64,000 nucleotides of DNA from DATAOG01 sp963782885 (GTDB taxonomy: Bacteria > Pseudomonadota > Alphaproteobacteria > Geminicoccales > Geminicoccaceae): NCBI GenBank assembly GCA_963782885.1, contig CAWALL010000040.1:744001-808000 (forward strand), in the 5' to 3' direction. Made by a program: the position numbers and the translations under genes. Under the pieces are notes generated by a model. That model made no database searches, had not been told where the DNA came from, and worked only from the letters and a program-made list of their open reading frames with translations. This document shows positions 33,631-42,735 of the stretch, piece by piece (position 1 is the stretch's first letter; every line of letters begins with the position of its first letter).

Positions 33631-35458
33631 GCAGAGACCTTGCGCAGATGCCGCCGTCGACGGCCGGTATGTGCCAGCCGATGCGGTAGATCGCGCCCGC
33701 CAGGATGCAGCCGACCACCAGCAGCGTCAGGACCGGCACCACCTGCGTCACGGTCAGTCGCCGCAGCTGGTTCAGCCAGCCGATGTGGCGCAGCTTGCCG
33801 GCCAGCCCCTCGAACGCGCCGACGTCGGGCGTCGGCGGCCTGGGCTTCGGGCAGCGCTTGATCGGCCACCAGGCGAGCTCGCTCAGCCGGCGCGCGTTGG
33901 CATCGACCGTCCGGCTGTGCCACAGCAGAACGCCGTAGAGCAACGCCAGCACGACGAACCAGACCGCCGACTGCGTCCAGGCATCGGTCCACCAGCCCGC
34001 CCAGGAGCCGACGACCCCGGGCAGTACCCACGGCAGCAGGCCGAAGGTCCAGGACAGCACGGTCTGTAACGGGTTGCCCGCCTCGCCGCCCGGGATCGCC
34101 GGCCATTCGTAGGGCATCAGGACCAGGGCGAGCGTCACCAGAACGAACAGGTAGTAGAGCACTCGGCGCCAGAAGATGTGATCCCGGGCGCGGTCGAGCA
34201 GCTCCGCCTGCTGTGGCGCCAGTTCCACCTGTCGCGTCTGACCCTGATCGCCGACGACCGCGTAGCGGTTCGGCAGGCCCGCCGGCGCATAGCCCGTCGT
34301 GTTCTCGGCGATGCGCTCGAAGACGGCGGCGTGGATCTTAGGCTCGGTGATGAGCACGCCATTGTCTCGATCGGCGCACAAGCTCGCCATATGCCGCGGG
34401 TTGTAGCGATAGTAGACCCCGAAGCCGCGTCTGGAATCGTACATTCTGCCGAGCGGCTGCGCCCGGTGGGCGATGTCGCGCAGGCTGTCGAGATCGAACC
34501 GGAGCCCGCTGCGTTCGGCCTCGACGAGCATCCACTGCAGCGGCACGCAGGCGAGATCGTCGTCGGGGTAGCCGCCGCCGACGTTCGAGTGCATGCCGGC
34601 AAACCAGACCTGGGTGATGCGCCCGGAATCGGCGGTGCCGCACTCGTTCCACAAGACCGGATGGAAGGTATGGCGCTCGTCGTCGATCGCGATCGCGTGG
34701 CAGGCGCGCTGCACCCGCGGCGACAGATCCTGGTCCGGGAACCGGTGCGGGTAGAAGATGTGGTCGATCATGGTCGACAGTTCGTCGACCGGCAGGCCGA
34801 CCGCGTCGACGGTGTCCCAGACGCCGATGAAGGCGATCGTGACGTCGCCGAAGCTGTACCGCGAGCGGAACTCGTCCGGGGTCAAGACCGGGGCCGCAAA
34901 CCGGTCCCGGAGCCAGCGCCAGGCCTGGGCGACCGGGGCCTTGTAGCCGCGCCGGTAGCTGCGATAGGCGAGCCTGACCCCGACTTTCAGCCCTTCGTGC
35001 GTGTTCAGCTGCAGGCTCCGGCGGCGGCGGCCCGGCACCGTCTTGCTGCCGTCGAGCACGCCGCATTTGGCGATCAGAGCCGCCAGCGTGCGCACCGTGA
35101 AGGCGCCGCGGCTGAAGCCGAAGAGGTAGATGTGGTCGCCTTCGCGATAGTGCCGGCAGAGGAACTCGTAGAGGGCCCGAACGTTGCGCGACAGGCCCCA
35201 GCCGAAAGCGCCGCCGAGCAGCCGCAAGGGCCGGATCCCCGAGGTTCCGACCCCGTCGTCGTAGAAGGCGATCTGGTCGTCGCCGCTCAGGTCGAGCGCC
35301 TGATAGAGCCGCCAGACGTTGGTTTTGTTGAGCTTCGCGGCGCTATTGCCGGTGCCGTCGGACAACAGGACGATCTTGCGGGCCGAACGCGCGGCCGGCG
35401 GCTCGTCATGGGCCGCCTGGTTGGCGGCCTTCTCGGAAGGTGCCCCCGTCATGGTCAT
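33627..35458 (-). pseudogene. DUF2235 / Tle1-like phospholipase, 5' part, disrupted by IS1380
   Basis: About 610 codons before the insertion. The alpha/beta-hydrolase core (residues 28-390) has the DUF2235 opening IVLLSDGTGNSAAKLNKTNV, the nucleophile elbow YLFGFSRGAFTVR (G-F-S-R-G, Ser116), an acid in GVWDTVDAVGLP and the His in FAGMHSNVGGGYPDDD. Three hydrophobic segments follow (LFVLVTLALVLMP, VWFVVLALLYGVLLW, VLTLLVVGCILAGAIYRIG), so the protein is membrane-anchored. DUF2235 is the catalytic domain of type VI secretion Tle1 effectors, but no immunity or secretion gene is adjacent, so a housekeeping lipase is equally possible. As sequenced the frame runs into the IS and stops at 33551. Confidence 0.85.
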
Positions 35459-35569
35459 ATGTCCCGGGCGCCGAGGCGCGGTTGGAATCGCAGCGGAGTC
35501 AGGGTGCGCACGAAACCTTTGCGCGACTCGTGAGCTGCTTCACACGCCGTGCAGGGTTTAAGCCCGAGC

Positions 35570-36790
35570 TCAGACGGTGACGCTGCCGAACAGGCCCGCG
35601 AGGATACCGCTCAGACGCTGCCGACCTTTGGCGGTCGGGACGAGGCGGCCATTGGTGAGGCTGAGCCAGCCGTCCGCGACGAAGCGCGCCAGCGCCGCCC
35701 GGTCGAGCCATCGATCGATCGGCCGGTCGGCCAGCACCTCGAGGCGGGCGAGATCGATCCCCTCGGCCAGGCGCAGACCCATGACCAGCAGCTCCTCGAG
35801 CTGCTCCTCACGCGTAAGAAGGGTGCGCCGGCGCTCGCCCGAGCCCGCCTGCTCGACCCGCTCGAGCCAGGTCTTGGGCAGGCGCCAGGCCTCGGTCGCG
35901 ACGCGTTCGCCACCGAGGTTCAGGCGGCCGTGGGCGCCCGGGCCGATGCCGGCCCATTCGTCCGAGCGCCAGTAGATCAGGTTGTGCCGGCACGCCTCGC
36001 CCGGGCGGGCGTGGTTGGAGATCTCGTAGGCCGGCAGGCCGGCCGCCTCCAGGCGCTCCTGGGTCACTTCGTAGAAGTCCGCCTGGAGATCGCCATCGGG
36101 CATCGGCAGCTGGCCGGTCTGGTGCAGCAGATGGAAGCGGGTGCCGGGCTCGATCGTCAGCTGGTAGGCCGAGAGATGACCATCGACGTGGTCGAGCGCC
36201 CGTTCGAGCTCACGCCGCCAGCCGGTCAGCGTCTGGTCCGGGCGGCCGTAGATCAGATCGAACGAAAATCGGGGAAACAGGCGGGCCGCGAGGTCGACCG
36301 CGGCCAGCGCCTCGGCGGCGCTGTGCTCGCGTCCCAACCGGCGGAGCGCCCGATCGTCGAGCGCCTGGACGCCGAGCGAGACGCGGTTGACGCCGACGGC
36401 GCGGAAGCCCGCGAGCCGGCTCGCCTCGACCGAGGTCGGGTTAGCCTCGAGGGTGATCTCGAGGTCCGCGGCCGGCGCGAAGAGGGCGAGAGCACGCTCG
36501 ATCACCGCCGCGACGGTCGCCGGCGCCATCAGGGACGGCGTGCCGCCGCCGAAGAAGATCGAGGCGAGCCTGCGCGGGCCGAGCTCAAGGGCGTGGCGGT
36601 CGATCTCGGCCGTCAGCGCGCGCGTCCAGGGGGCGTCGTCGACCGAGGGCGCGACGTGGCTGTTGAAGTCGCAATAGGGGCACTTCGCCCGGCAGAACGG
36701 CCAGTGGACGTAGAGCCCGAAGCCGGGCCCGGCCGGAAGCGCCTCGGTCGGCGTGGTCATGGCGCTTGGCTTATCAGGCGTTTGCGTCAT
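35570..36790 (-). CDS. hemW: Radical SAM heme chaperone HemW
   Basis: Radical SAM protein that binds and inserts heme into respiratory enzymes (older name: oxygen-independent coproporphyrinogen III oxidase-like). The 406-residue product has the [4Fe-4S] motif HWPFCRAKCPYCDFNSH (Cys 33, 37 and 40), GGGTPSLMA, ITLEANPTSVEASRL, VNRVSLGVQALDDRALRRLG, FDLIYGRPDQT and the C-terminal HemN domain with YWRSDEWAGIGPGAHG. The catalytic fourth Cys of true HemN (CxxxCxxC-x-C) is replaced by Phe, as in HemW. ATG at 36760 (396 residues) is an alternative start. It is divergent from the FMN reductase, with only 36 bp between. Confidence 0.94.
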   Translation of the reverse strand: MTQTPDKPSAMTTPTEALPAGPGFGLYVHWPFCRAKCPYCDFNSHVAPSVDDAPWTRALTAEIDRHALELGPRRLASIFFGGGTPSLMAPATVAAVIERALALFAPAADLEITLEANPTSVEASRLAGFRAVGVNRVSLGVQALDDRALRRLGREHSAAEALAAVDLAARLFPRFSFDLIYGRPDQTLTGWRRELERALDHVDGHLSAYQLTIEPGTRFHLLHQTGQLPMPDGDLQADFYEVTQERLEAAGLPAYEISNHARPGEACRHNLIYWRSDEWAGIGPGAHGRLNLGGERVATEAWRLPKTWLERVEQAGSGERRRTLLTREEQLEELLVMGLRLAEGIDLARLEVLADRPIDRWLDRAALARFVADGWLSLTNGRLVPTAKGRQRLSGILAGLFGSVTV

Positions 36791-36826
36791 ATCACAAGCT
36801 GGACGATCGCAAGAGGGGGGAGGCAC

Positions 36827-37387
36827 GTGGCGGATCCGATCAAGGTCCTGGGCTTCGCGGGCAGCCTGCGCCAGGGCTCGTACAACAAGATGGCGCTTCG
36901 GGCCGCGATCGAGCTGGCGCCGGCCGGCATGACCATCGAGACCTTCGACATCGCGCCGATCGAGCCTTACAACGAGGATGTCAAGCAGCAGGGTTTTCCC
37001 GCACCGGCGCAGGATTTCCGGGAAAAAATCCGGGGCGCGGACGCGCTGCTGATCGTCACGCCGGAGTACAACTACTCGATCCCGGGCGTGCTCAAGAACG
37101 CGATCGACTGGGCATCGCGGCCGCCCGACCAGCCGTTCAGGGACAAGCCGATCGCGATCATGGGGGCGAGCCCCGGCCGGCTTGGCACGGCGCGGGCGCA
37201 ATACCACCTGCGCCAGTGCTTCGTGTTCCTGAACGCGCTGGTCCTGAACCAGCCCGAGGTCATGATCGGCAACGCGGCGCAGATGTTCGACGACCAGGGC
37301 CGTCTCACCGACCAGCCGACCCGCGAGTTCATCGGCAAGCTGCTCGCTTCGCTCGCCGACTGGACCCGACGCGTGGCCCGGGCCTGA
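36827..37387 (+). CDS. NADPH-dependent FMN reductase family protein
   Basis: Flavodoxin-like oxidoreductase of the ChrR/SsuE group; 186 residues. The FMN phosphate loop is VLGFAGSLRQGSYNKMALRA, followed by FDIAPIEPYNED and the family signature VTPEYNYSIPGVLKNAIDWA; GASPGRLGTARAQYHLRQ contacts the flavin. Likely acts as a quinone or azo/chromate reductase in the cytosol. The GTG start at 36827 is preceded by GGGGGGAGG. It heads a short plus-strand run with a hypothetical gene and a peroxiredoxin-like gene, suggesting a redox-stress role. Confidence 0.9.
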   Translation: MADPIKVLGFAGSLRQGSYNKMALRAAIELAPAGMTIETFDIAPIEPYNEDVKQQGFPAPAQDFREKIRGADALLIVTPEYNYSIPGVLKNAIDWASRPPDQPFRDKPIAIMGASPGRLGTARAQYHLRQCFVFLNALVLNQPEVMIGNAAQMFDDQGRLTDQPTREFIGKLLASLADWTRRVARA

Positions 37388-37415
37388 TCACGGATCCTCG
37401 AAGGGAGGCGACGGC

Positions 37416-37742
37416 ATGGCCGAGACCGCAGCCGCCGGCGAGATGCTGCTGACGATCCTGCTCAAGCACCGCCAGAGCATGAACCTCGGCGAGATCAATC
37501 AGAAGCTCGAGCAGACCGGGTTCTGGAAGAAGTTTCCGCCCGAGGGCGTCGAGGTCGTGTCCTGGTACGTGATGATGGGCATCGGCCAGGTGGTGACGCT
37601 GAAGCTGCCGGCCGCGCGCCTGCGCGACGTCAATCTCGCGATCGAGCAGAACGCCTGGGGCGCGTTCGAGACCGAGTTTTATCCCACCTACGATTTCCGA
37701 CCCGTCTGGCAGGGAATCAAGAGCCGCGCCGGATCGACCTGA
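37416..37742 (+). CDS. Conserved hypothetical small protein
   Basis: 108 residues, not recognised with certainty. It begins EMLLTILLKHRQSMNLGEIN and continues GFWKKFPPEGVEVVSWYVMM, GIGQVVTLKLPAARLRDVNLAIEQNAWGAF. The alternation of helix and strand is like a ferredoxin-fold alpha/beta-barrel domain (as in EthD or muconolactone isomerase-like small proteins). It lies 28 bp after the FMN reductase and 35 bp before the peroxiredoxin-like gene, so is probably cotranscribed. No signal peptide or membrane segment. Confidence 0.75.
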   Translation: MAETAAAGEMLLTILLKHRQSMNLGEINQKLEQTGFWKKFPPEGVEVVSWYVMMGIGQVVTLKLPAARLRDVNLAIEQNAWGAFETEFYPTYDFRPVWQGIKSRAGST

Positions 37743-37777
37743 CCCGTCTGGCTAGCCCGATAAAGTGGAGTGAGATC

Positions 37778-38302
37778 ATGCCGAAGCCCCGCCAACCCGC
37801 GCCGCCGCTAGAGGTCGAAACCGTCGATGGCGAGCCCTGGAAGCTCGCCGACCAGCACCCGGCGGCCTTCACGATGGCGGTCTTCTACCGCGGCCTGCAT
37901 TGCCCGGTCTGCTCCCGCTACCTCAAGGATTTGGCCGAGCAACGGGGCGAGTTCGAAGCGCGAGGCGTCGAGGTGATCGCGCTCAGCACCGATGACCAAG
38001 AGCGCGCACTCCGGGCCAAGCGGGAATGGGAGCTCGGCGAGCTCAAGGTCGGCTATGGCCTATCCATCGAGCAGGCGCGCGTGTGGGGCCTCTACATCTC
38101 CAAGTCGCGCGGCGTGACCTCGGTCGGGATCGAGGAGCCCGAGCAGTTCAACGAGCCGGGCCTGTTCCTGATCCGGCCCGACGGCAGCCTCTACCTCGCC
38201 ACGGTCCAGTCGGTGCCGTTCGCCCGACCGCATTTCGACGAGCTGCTGAGGGCGATCGACTTCATCGCCCAGAAGGACTACCCGCCGCGCGGCGACGCCT
38301 GA
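37778..38302 (+). CDS. Peroxiredoxin-like (AhpC/TSA family) protein
   Basis: Thioredoxin-fold protein of 174 residues. The redox motif sits in VFYRGLHCPVCSRYLKDLAE, where HCPVC gives a CxxC pair as in peroxiredoxin-like/thiol oxidoreductase groups rather than the single peroxidatic Cys context (PxxxTxxC) of classical AhpC. Later GVEVIALSTDDQERALRAKR and PGLFLIRPDGSLYLATVQSV are normal for the fold. Probably a cytosolic thiol peroxidase or reductase. Third gene after the FMN reductase. Confidence 0.88.
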   Translation: MPKPRQPAPPLEVETVDGEPWKLADQHPAAFTMAVFYRGLHCPVCSRYLKDLAEQRGEFEARGVEVIALSTDDQERALRAKREWELGELKVGYGLSIEQARVWGLYISKSRGVTSVGIEEPEQFNEPGLFLIRPDGSLYLATVQSVPFARPHFDELLRAIDFIAQKDYPPRGDA

Positions 38303-38611
38303 CAGCGCGCAGCTTCGGGCTGGCGGCGCGCACCGGGCCGGGGTGCCGCGCGCACCACCCTCGATTTTCAGACCGATCTCCGGCGATGGCGCCGAAGCGG
38401 TGAGCGGATGTCGCTGCAACGAGTGGAGGCCCCATCCCTGGCGGTTCGCCGCGGCGAGGATCGGCGAAGTGCTTGACTGCAAGGCATGACGCCAGCGCCT
38501 GTGCCCCCAGCGCCTTGACCGCGCTTCTTAAGCCGGTCAACTCGTCCGCTCTTCCACAGTCGCATTTTCCAGTTGACGCAAGGCTCTTCGAGGTCCACCC
38601 TCGAGGCTACT
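38303..38611. other. Intergenic stretch without a supported gene
   Basis: No coding frame with family resemblance was found on either strand. The right end merges into the promoter of the HAF-repeat gene. No repeat or RNA gene recognised. Confidence 0.5.
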
Positions 38612-38640
38612 TTGACGATCAGAAATTCCGCAAGTGTGAA
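38612..38640 (+). promoter_or_regulatory. Promoter of the HAF-repeat protein gene
   Basis: TTGACG (38612-38617), 17-bp spacer, TGTGAA (38635-38640; TGAATA two bases on is an alternative). AAGGAGG follows at 38643, six bases before the GTG start. Confidence 0.5.
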
Positions 38641-38654
38641 TAAAGGAGGCTATC

Positions 38655-39881
38655 GTGAAGCGGCTGTCTCTACTGTCGTTCGTAGCTGGCTGCTTGGCTA
38701 CGGTCCCGGGCCTCGCCGGCGCGGCGGCGTCAGCAGGCCCGCCGACACTGCATTTTCGATACGTCTCAGTGGATGCAGCACTCCCTGAGGGGTTCGATTT
38801 TTTTGACCCCGTCTCAATCAGCGACAGTCGTCGCGTCTACGGCACACTGTATGCGATTGGCCCCGCGGGCCTCTCATCCTCCGTGGCGTTTTACGACCGG
38901 GGCGAAATAACCGCCCTGCACGAAGGCGTCGCCAATACCGCCAACAATCATCGATGGATCGGAGGCGCCGTGGTGGTCGATCCCAATCTGGGTACCACCC
39001 AGGCTGCCCTGTTCAAAGGCAGCGCAGTCGAGCTGATTCCACCTTTGACCGACGATGAGTTCACCAGCCAGGTCAGTCTGCTGACCAACTCGGGCATCGC
39101 CCTCGTAGATTCCTTCGACTCAGACTTCAATCTTTCTCAGTATCTGACCAGAGGTGGCAATGTGACTCCGCTCGACTTCGGAGCAGAACCTGCTGACCAA
39201 TTTGACATCAATGATCGAGGGCTGATCTCTGGAACGTCGTTTCGGCAAGGTGGCGCCCGCGCGTTCCGCTACGATCCATACTCGGGCAGCCTGACGCTGC
39301 TCGACCCCTTGCCGACGGAGCCGGACTCCTGGGGCCAGGCGATCAACAGCCGCGGCGACGTGCTCGGTTACTCGTTCGTCGGCGGCGGCTTGGAGCGCAT
39401 CGGCGTCTGGCGCGGCACCAAGTTCCATACCTACTTCGTCGAGGGCACCCCGGAGTTCCCGACCATCAGCAATCGCCTGAGGTGGAACGAGCGGGGTCTG
39501 ATCGTGATCACAGACACCACCGATCTGAACAGTTATCTCGTGCCACGGCCCGGCGTGCGCCTTAACCTGGCCGATCTGACCGACGGGCCACTTCCGGTCT
39601 GGACCCTAATACTCGATATCAACGAGCGCGGCGACCTGATGGGCGTAGGTGGCGAAAGCCGGGACGAAATAAGCAGTGTCTTCCTCCTTCAGCGCGTCGG
39701 GCCCCTGGATGGTCAAGGTCGCGATGCCAATAGCGTCAGGGCGTCTTCGCCCCAATCCACAGCAGTGGCCGCAGAGGCCTGGGTTGGCCACGCACCGGCA
39801 CTGAAGCTCATTCTCCAACGCCGGCACGGCCTGCTCGGGGAGGGCCGAACCGACAAGAGCGCGCATCTGCCCGAGGAGTAG
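38655..39881 (+). CDS. Secreted protein with HAF-type repeats
   Basis: 408 residues. The signal peptide is LSLLSFVAGCLATVPGLAGA, cut before AASAGPP. The mature part repeats a motif of the HAF/DUF3466 type, alternating a descriptive strand with an N-x-x-G turn: VSISDSRRVYGTLYAIG, FDINDRGLISGTSFR, QAINSRGDVLGYSFV, LDINERGDLMGVGGE, likely forming a beta-propeller outside the cytoplasm. The last 50 residues are low-complexity and may be a secretion or anchoring tail. Base composition is less GC-rich than that of its neighbours. Function unknown. GTG start, good Shine-Dalgarno. Confidence 0.78.
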   Translation: MKRLSLLSFVAGCLATVPGLAGAAASAGPPTLHFRYVSVDAALPEGFDFFDPVSISDSRRVYGTLYAIGPAGLSSSVAFYDRGEITALHEGVANTANNHRWIGGAVVVDPNLGTTQAALFKGSAVELIPPLTDDEFTSQVSLLTNSGIALVDSFDSDFNLSQYLTRGGNVTPLDFGAEPADQFDINDRGLISGTSFRQGGARAFRYDPYSGSLTLLDPLPTEPDSWGQAINSRGDVLGYSFVGGGLERIGVWRGTKFHTYFVEGTPEFPTISNRLRWNERGLIVITDTTDLNSYLVPRPGVRLNLADLTDGPLPVWTLILDINERGDLMGVGGESRDEISSVFLLQRVGPLDGQGRDANSVRASSPQSTAVAAEAWVGHAPALKLILQRRHGLLGEGRTDKSAHLPEE

Positions 39882-39954
39882 CCGCGGGCGTGTTCTCTCC
39901 CGACCGGAAGCTCGCATGCTGCGAACCTCCGCCTCGCCAGCGTCCTCGATCTCC

Positions 39955-41346
39955 TCAAGAGAGCGCGGCCAGCTCGGCGAGCAGGCGGGCGTGGGTCTGC
40001 ATGCCCGCCTCGAAGCAGCGTACCTCGAACTTCTCGTTCGGCGAGTGCACCAGGTCGTCCTTGAGGCCGAAGCCGACCAGGAGCGACTCCATGCCGAGCA
40101 GGCGCTTGATCGCTTCGACCGCCGGGATCGAGCCGCCCATGCCGATCAGGAACGGCTTGCGATCGAACACCGCCTCGAGCGCCCGGGTCGCGGCCTCCAC
40201 GAAGGACGACTCGGCGGGCAGGCGGATCGAGGGCGAGAGGCCGTGGGTCGTGATCTCGAAATGGCAGTCCGGCGGCGTGCGCTCCTGCAGGAACGTGCCG
40301 AGCGCCGCCAGCACCCGGTGGGGGTCCTGCTCTGGGACCAGCCGGAAGCTCAGCTTCGCGCGCGCCTCGGCGGGGATCACGGTCTTGGCGCCGGGGCCGG
40401 TGTAGCCGCCGAAGAGGCCATTGATGTCGCAGGTCGGCCGCGACCAGATCCGCTCGAGCGTCGTGCGCCCGGCTTCGCCGACCGGCGTCTTGATGCCGGC
40501 GCCGGCGAGAAACTCCGCCTCGTCGAACGGCAGCGCCGCCCACTGCCGGGTCTCATCGAGCTCGAGCACGCGGTCGTAGAATCCCGGAAGCTGCACGCGG
40601 CCCTGGTCGTCGTGGAGCTGGCCGAGGACGCGGCACAGCACGTTCAAGGGATTCGGCACCGCACCGCCGTACATGCCCGAGTGCAGATCGCGCGAGGGGC
40701 CGGTGAGCTTCAGCTCGACGTAGAGCAGGCCGCGCAGCATGGTCGAGATCGCCGGCTGATCGATGTCCCACATGCCGGTGTCCGAGACGACGCAGACATC
40801 CGCCCGGAGCTCGTCCTGATGGGCCTCGAGGAACGGCTCGAGGCTGGCGCTGCCGGATTCCTCCTCGCCCTCGAGGAACACGCTCACCCGGACCGGCAGC
40901 CGGCCGTAAACCTCGTGCCAGGCGCGCAGCGCCTCGAGCCAGGTCATGACCTGGCCCTTGTCGTCGACCGCGCCGCGGGCGACGATCCGCTCGCCGCGCT
41001 CGGTGCGCACGAGCGTCGGTTCGAACGGCGGGCTGTGCCAGAGCTCGAGCGGCTCGACCGGCTGAACGTCGTAGTGGCCGTAGTAGAGGATGTGCGGCCG
41101 GCCGTCACCGCCGGCTTCCGGGTGGTGCCCGACCACCATCGGCTGGCCCGGCGTCTCGCGCAACGACGCCTCGAAGCCGACCTGCCGCAGCTGGTCGACC
41201 AGCCACTGCGCGGCACGCCGGGTGTCGGCGTTGCGGCTCGGGTCGGTGCCGATGCTCGGGATCCGCAGCAGCTCCTTCCAGCGCTCGATGGCGGCCGCAC
41301 GGTTGGCGTTCAGCTGGGCGAGGACGGGTTCGAGCGGCAGCGACAT
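39955..41346 (-). CDS. M20/M25/M40 family dipeptidase
   Basis: Two-zinc peptidase of 463 residues, related to carnosinase-like dipeptidases. Ligands and catalytic residues: ILYYGHYDVQP (His, Asp), RGAVDDKGQVMTWL (bridging Asp), FLEGEEESGSASL (catalytic Glu pair), VVSDTGMWD (Asp) and DDLVHSPNEKFEV (late His). The lid domain (about 200-350) contains LHSGMYGGAVPNP. ATG at 41344-41346 gives the expected N-terminus MSLPLEPVLAQL. Monocistronic on the minus strand. Confidence 0.93.
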   Translation of the reverse strand: MSLPLEPVLAQLNANRAAAIERWKELLRIPSIGTDPSRNADTRRAAQWLVDQLRQVGFEASLRETPGQPMVVGHHPEAGGDGRPHILYYGHYDVQPVEPLELWHSPPFEPTLVRTERGERIVARGAVDDKGQVMTWLEALRAWHEVYGRLPVRVSVFLEGEEESGSASLEPFLEAHQDELRADVCVVSDTGMWDIDQPAISTMLRGLLYVELKLTGPSRDLHSGMYGGAVPNPLNVLCRVLGQLHDDQGRVQLPGFYDRVLELDETRQWAALPFDEAEFLAGAGIKTPVGEAGRTTLERIWSRPTCDINGLFGGYTGPGAKTVIPAEARAKLSFRLVPEQDPHRVLAALGTFLQERTPPDCHFEITTHGLSPSIRLPAESSFVEAATRALEAVFDRKPFLIGMGGSIPAVEAIKRLLGMESLLVGFGLKDDLVHSPNEKFEVRCFEAGMQTHARLLAELAALS

Positions 41347-41521
41347 GCAGAATCTCCGGGCGCGTGCGGGCAGCGGGCGCGCGAGCGCGCCGGAGTGTCG
41401 CGCAAGCCACAGCGCAACGCAACCGGCGGCCCCCTGCAACGGCCCTGCAACCCCCGGGGCTGGGCGGGCGGTCGAATCGCGCTAGGTCATGACATCGGGC
41501 AAAGCACGACGGAGGGGATCG

Positions 41522-41923
41522 ATGAACCAGGCTTGGCATTGGCTGCGCGGTCTGGGGCTAGTCGCAGGGCTGACCCTGGCGGTGGCGTCGCCCGGGCGCG
41601 CCGAGGCCGCCTGGCAGGAGTCCTTGCAGCACGGCGTGAGCGCGGCCCGCGCCGCGGAGCAGGACTTCCTGGAGCAGGCGCGCCGCGCGATCGTGATCGG
41701 CGGCGTGGTCCTCTACCGCCACCGGCACGCGGTCGCCGGGGCCGCGATGGGCTGTGTCGCCGGCTCGATGGCGGCGACCACGCTCGCGCTTGGCGCCGGG
41801 ATCGCGAGCGGCGGCGCCGCGCTCGCCGGCACCGCGCCGGCGGCCGCGCTCGGCTGCGGCCTTGGCGCGCTCGGCGGGGCGTCGCTCGGCCAGCCGCTCG
41901 ACAACGTCTACGTCGAACCCTGA
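41522..41923 (+). CDS. Hypothetical exported protein
   Basis: 133 residues, unrecognised. A likely signal peptide (LRGLGLVAGLTLAVASPGRAEA) precedes a helical stretch (QESLQHGVSAARAAEQDFLE). Then comes a Gly/Ala-rich hydrophobic region with glycine-zipper character (GCVAGSMAATTLALGAGIAS, ALGCGLGALGGASLG) that could be a membrane hairpin. GGAGGGG precedes the ATG at 41522. It lies upstream of hspQ. Confidence 0.65.
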   Translation: MNQAWHWLRGLGLVAGLTLAVASPGRAEAAWQESLQHGVSAARAAEQDFLEQARRAIVIGGVVLYRHRHAVAGAAMGCVAGSMAATTLALGAGIASGGAALAGTAPAAALGCGLGALGGASLGQPLDNVYVEP

Positions 41924-42013
41924 GGTCCGCCTGCAGCTGGGATGGCGCTGGGGCCGTGCTGGCGTGACGCCGGGGCAGTTCCTACATTAGGGTCGTGCAA
42001 AGGAGCGCGGGCG

Positions 42014-42388
42014 ATGATGCAGCGTGTGGTGACGACGACCGAGCGAATGGCGGCGATGACCCAGCGGGTTGCCAAGTTCTCGATCGGCCAGGTGGTCAAG
42101 CACCGCCTGTTCCCGTTTCGCGGCGTGATCTTCGACGTCGACCCCGAGTTCGCCAACACCGAGGAGTGGTATGAGGCGATCCCGGAGGAGATCCGGCCGA
42201 GCAAGGACCAGCCCTTCTACCACCTGCTGGCCGAGAACGCCGAGGCCTACTACGTCGCCTATGTCTCGGAGCAGAACCTGATTGTCGACAACTCCGGCGA
42301 CCCGATCGAGCATCCGCAGATTGGCGAGGTGTTCGACGAGCTGCGCGACGGCGCCTACGTCGGCCTCAAGACCGACCACATCCACTGA
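42014..42388 (+). CDS. hspQ: Heat shock protein HspQ
   Basis: Small hemimethylated-DNA-binding/YccV-like protein; in enterobacteria it modulates Lon and DnaA stability. The 124-residue product includes AKFSIGQVVKHRLFPFRGVI, FDVDPEFANTEEWYEAIPEE and QPFYHLLAENAEAYYVAYVSEQNL, all typical. The ATG at 42014 follows AAGGAGCG; a later ATG (MTQRVAKF) would give the more usual shorter form. Confidence 0.93.
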   Translation: MMQRVVTTTERMAAMTQRVAKFSIGQVVKHRLFPFRGVIFDVDPEFANTEEWYEAIPEEIRPSKDQPFYHLLAENAEAYYVAYVSEQNLIVDNSGDPIEHPQIGEVFDELRDGAYVGLKTDHIH

Positions 42389-42735
42389 GCCGCCCCGGAC
42401 GTCGGGAGCCCGCAGCCTCGCGAACACCGCCGACCTGAGCGCCTTCCGCTGGGCATCGAGTCATCGCAGCACCCGCTCGGGGGGATGCGGCGCATGGTGC
42501 GGCAGCCGGGCCCGGACATTGGGGCTCTTTGGCAGACTGCGCAGCAGCCACCCAAGCATACGGCCAGCTTCCCGACGTGGAGTGCTGGCGCGGGGTGCGC
42601 GGTGCCGCAGGCCCCCTGCGCCTTGCCAGCGGCGCCCGGAATGCGCTAACCGCAACGCGGACCGGCCCACGGGCGCGATCTGCTCCGGATGCGCGGCGCC
42701 GATGCTGGCCGGGGGCGTGGCGGGGGCGAGGGGCC
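42389..42735. other. Intergenic stretch without a supported gene
   Basis: 347 bases between hspQ and the epimerase-like gene. Open frames exist on both strands, as expected at this GC, but none resembles a protein family. The right end carries GGCGAGGGG, the ribosome-binding site of the next gene. Confidence 0.5.

Noticed and set aside
33627..35458. A type VI secretion cluster around the Tle1-like gene
   Set aside because: No VgrG, Hcp, PAAR, ClpV or immunity-like gene is present nearby, so only the catalytic domain link is retained.
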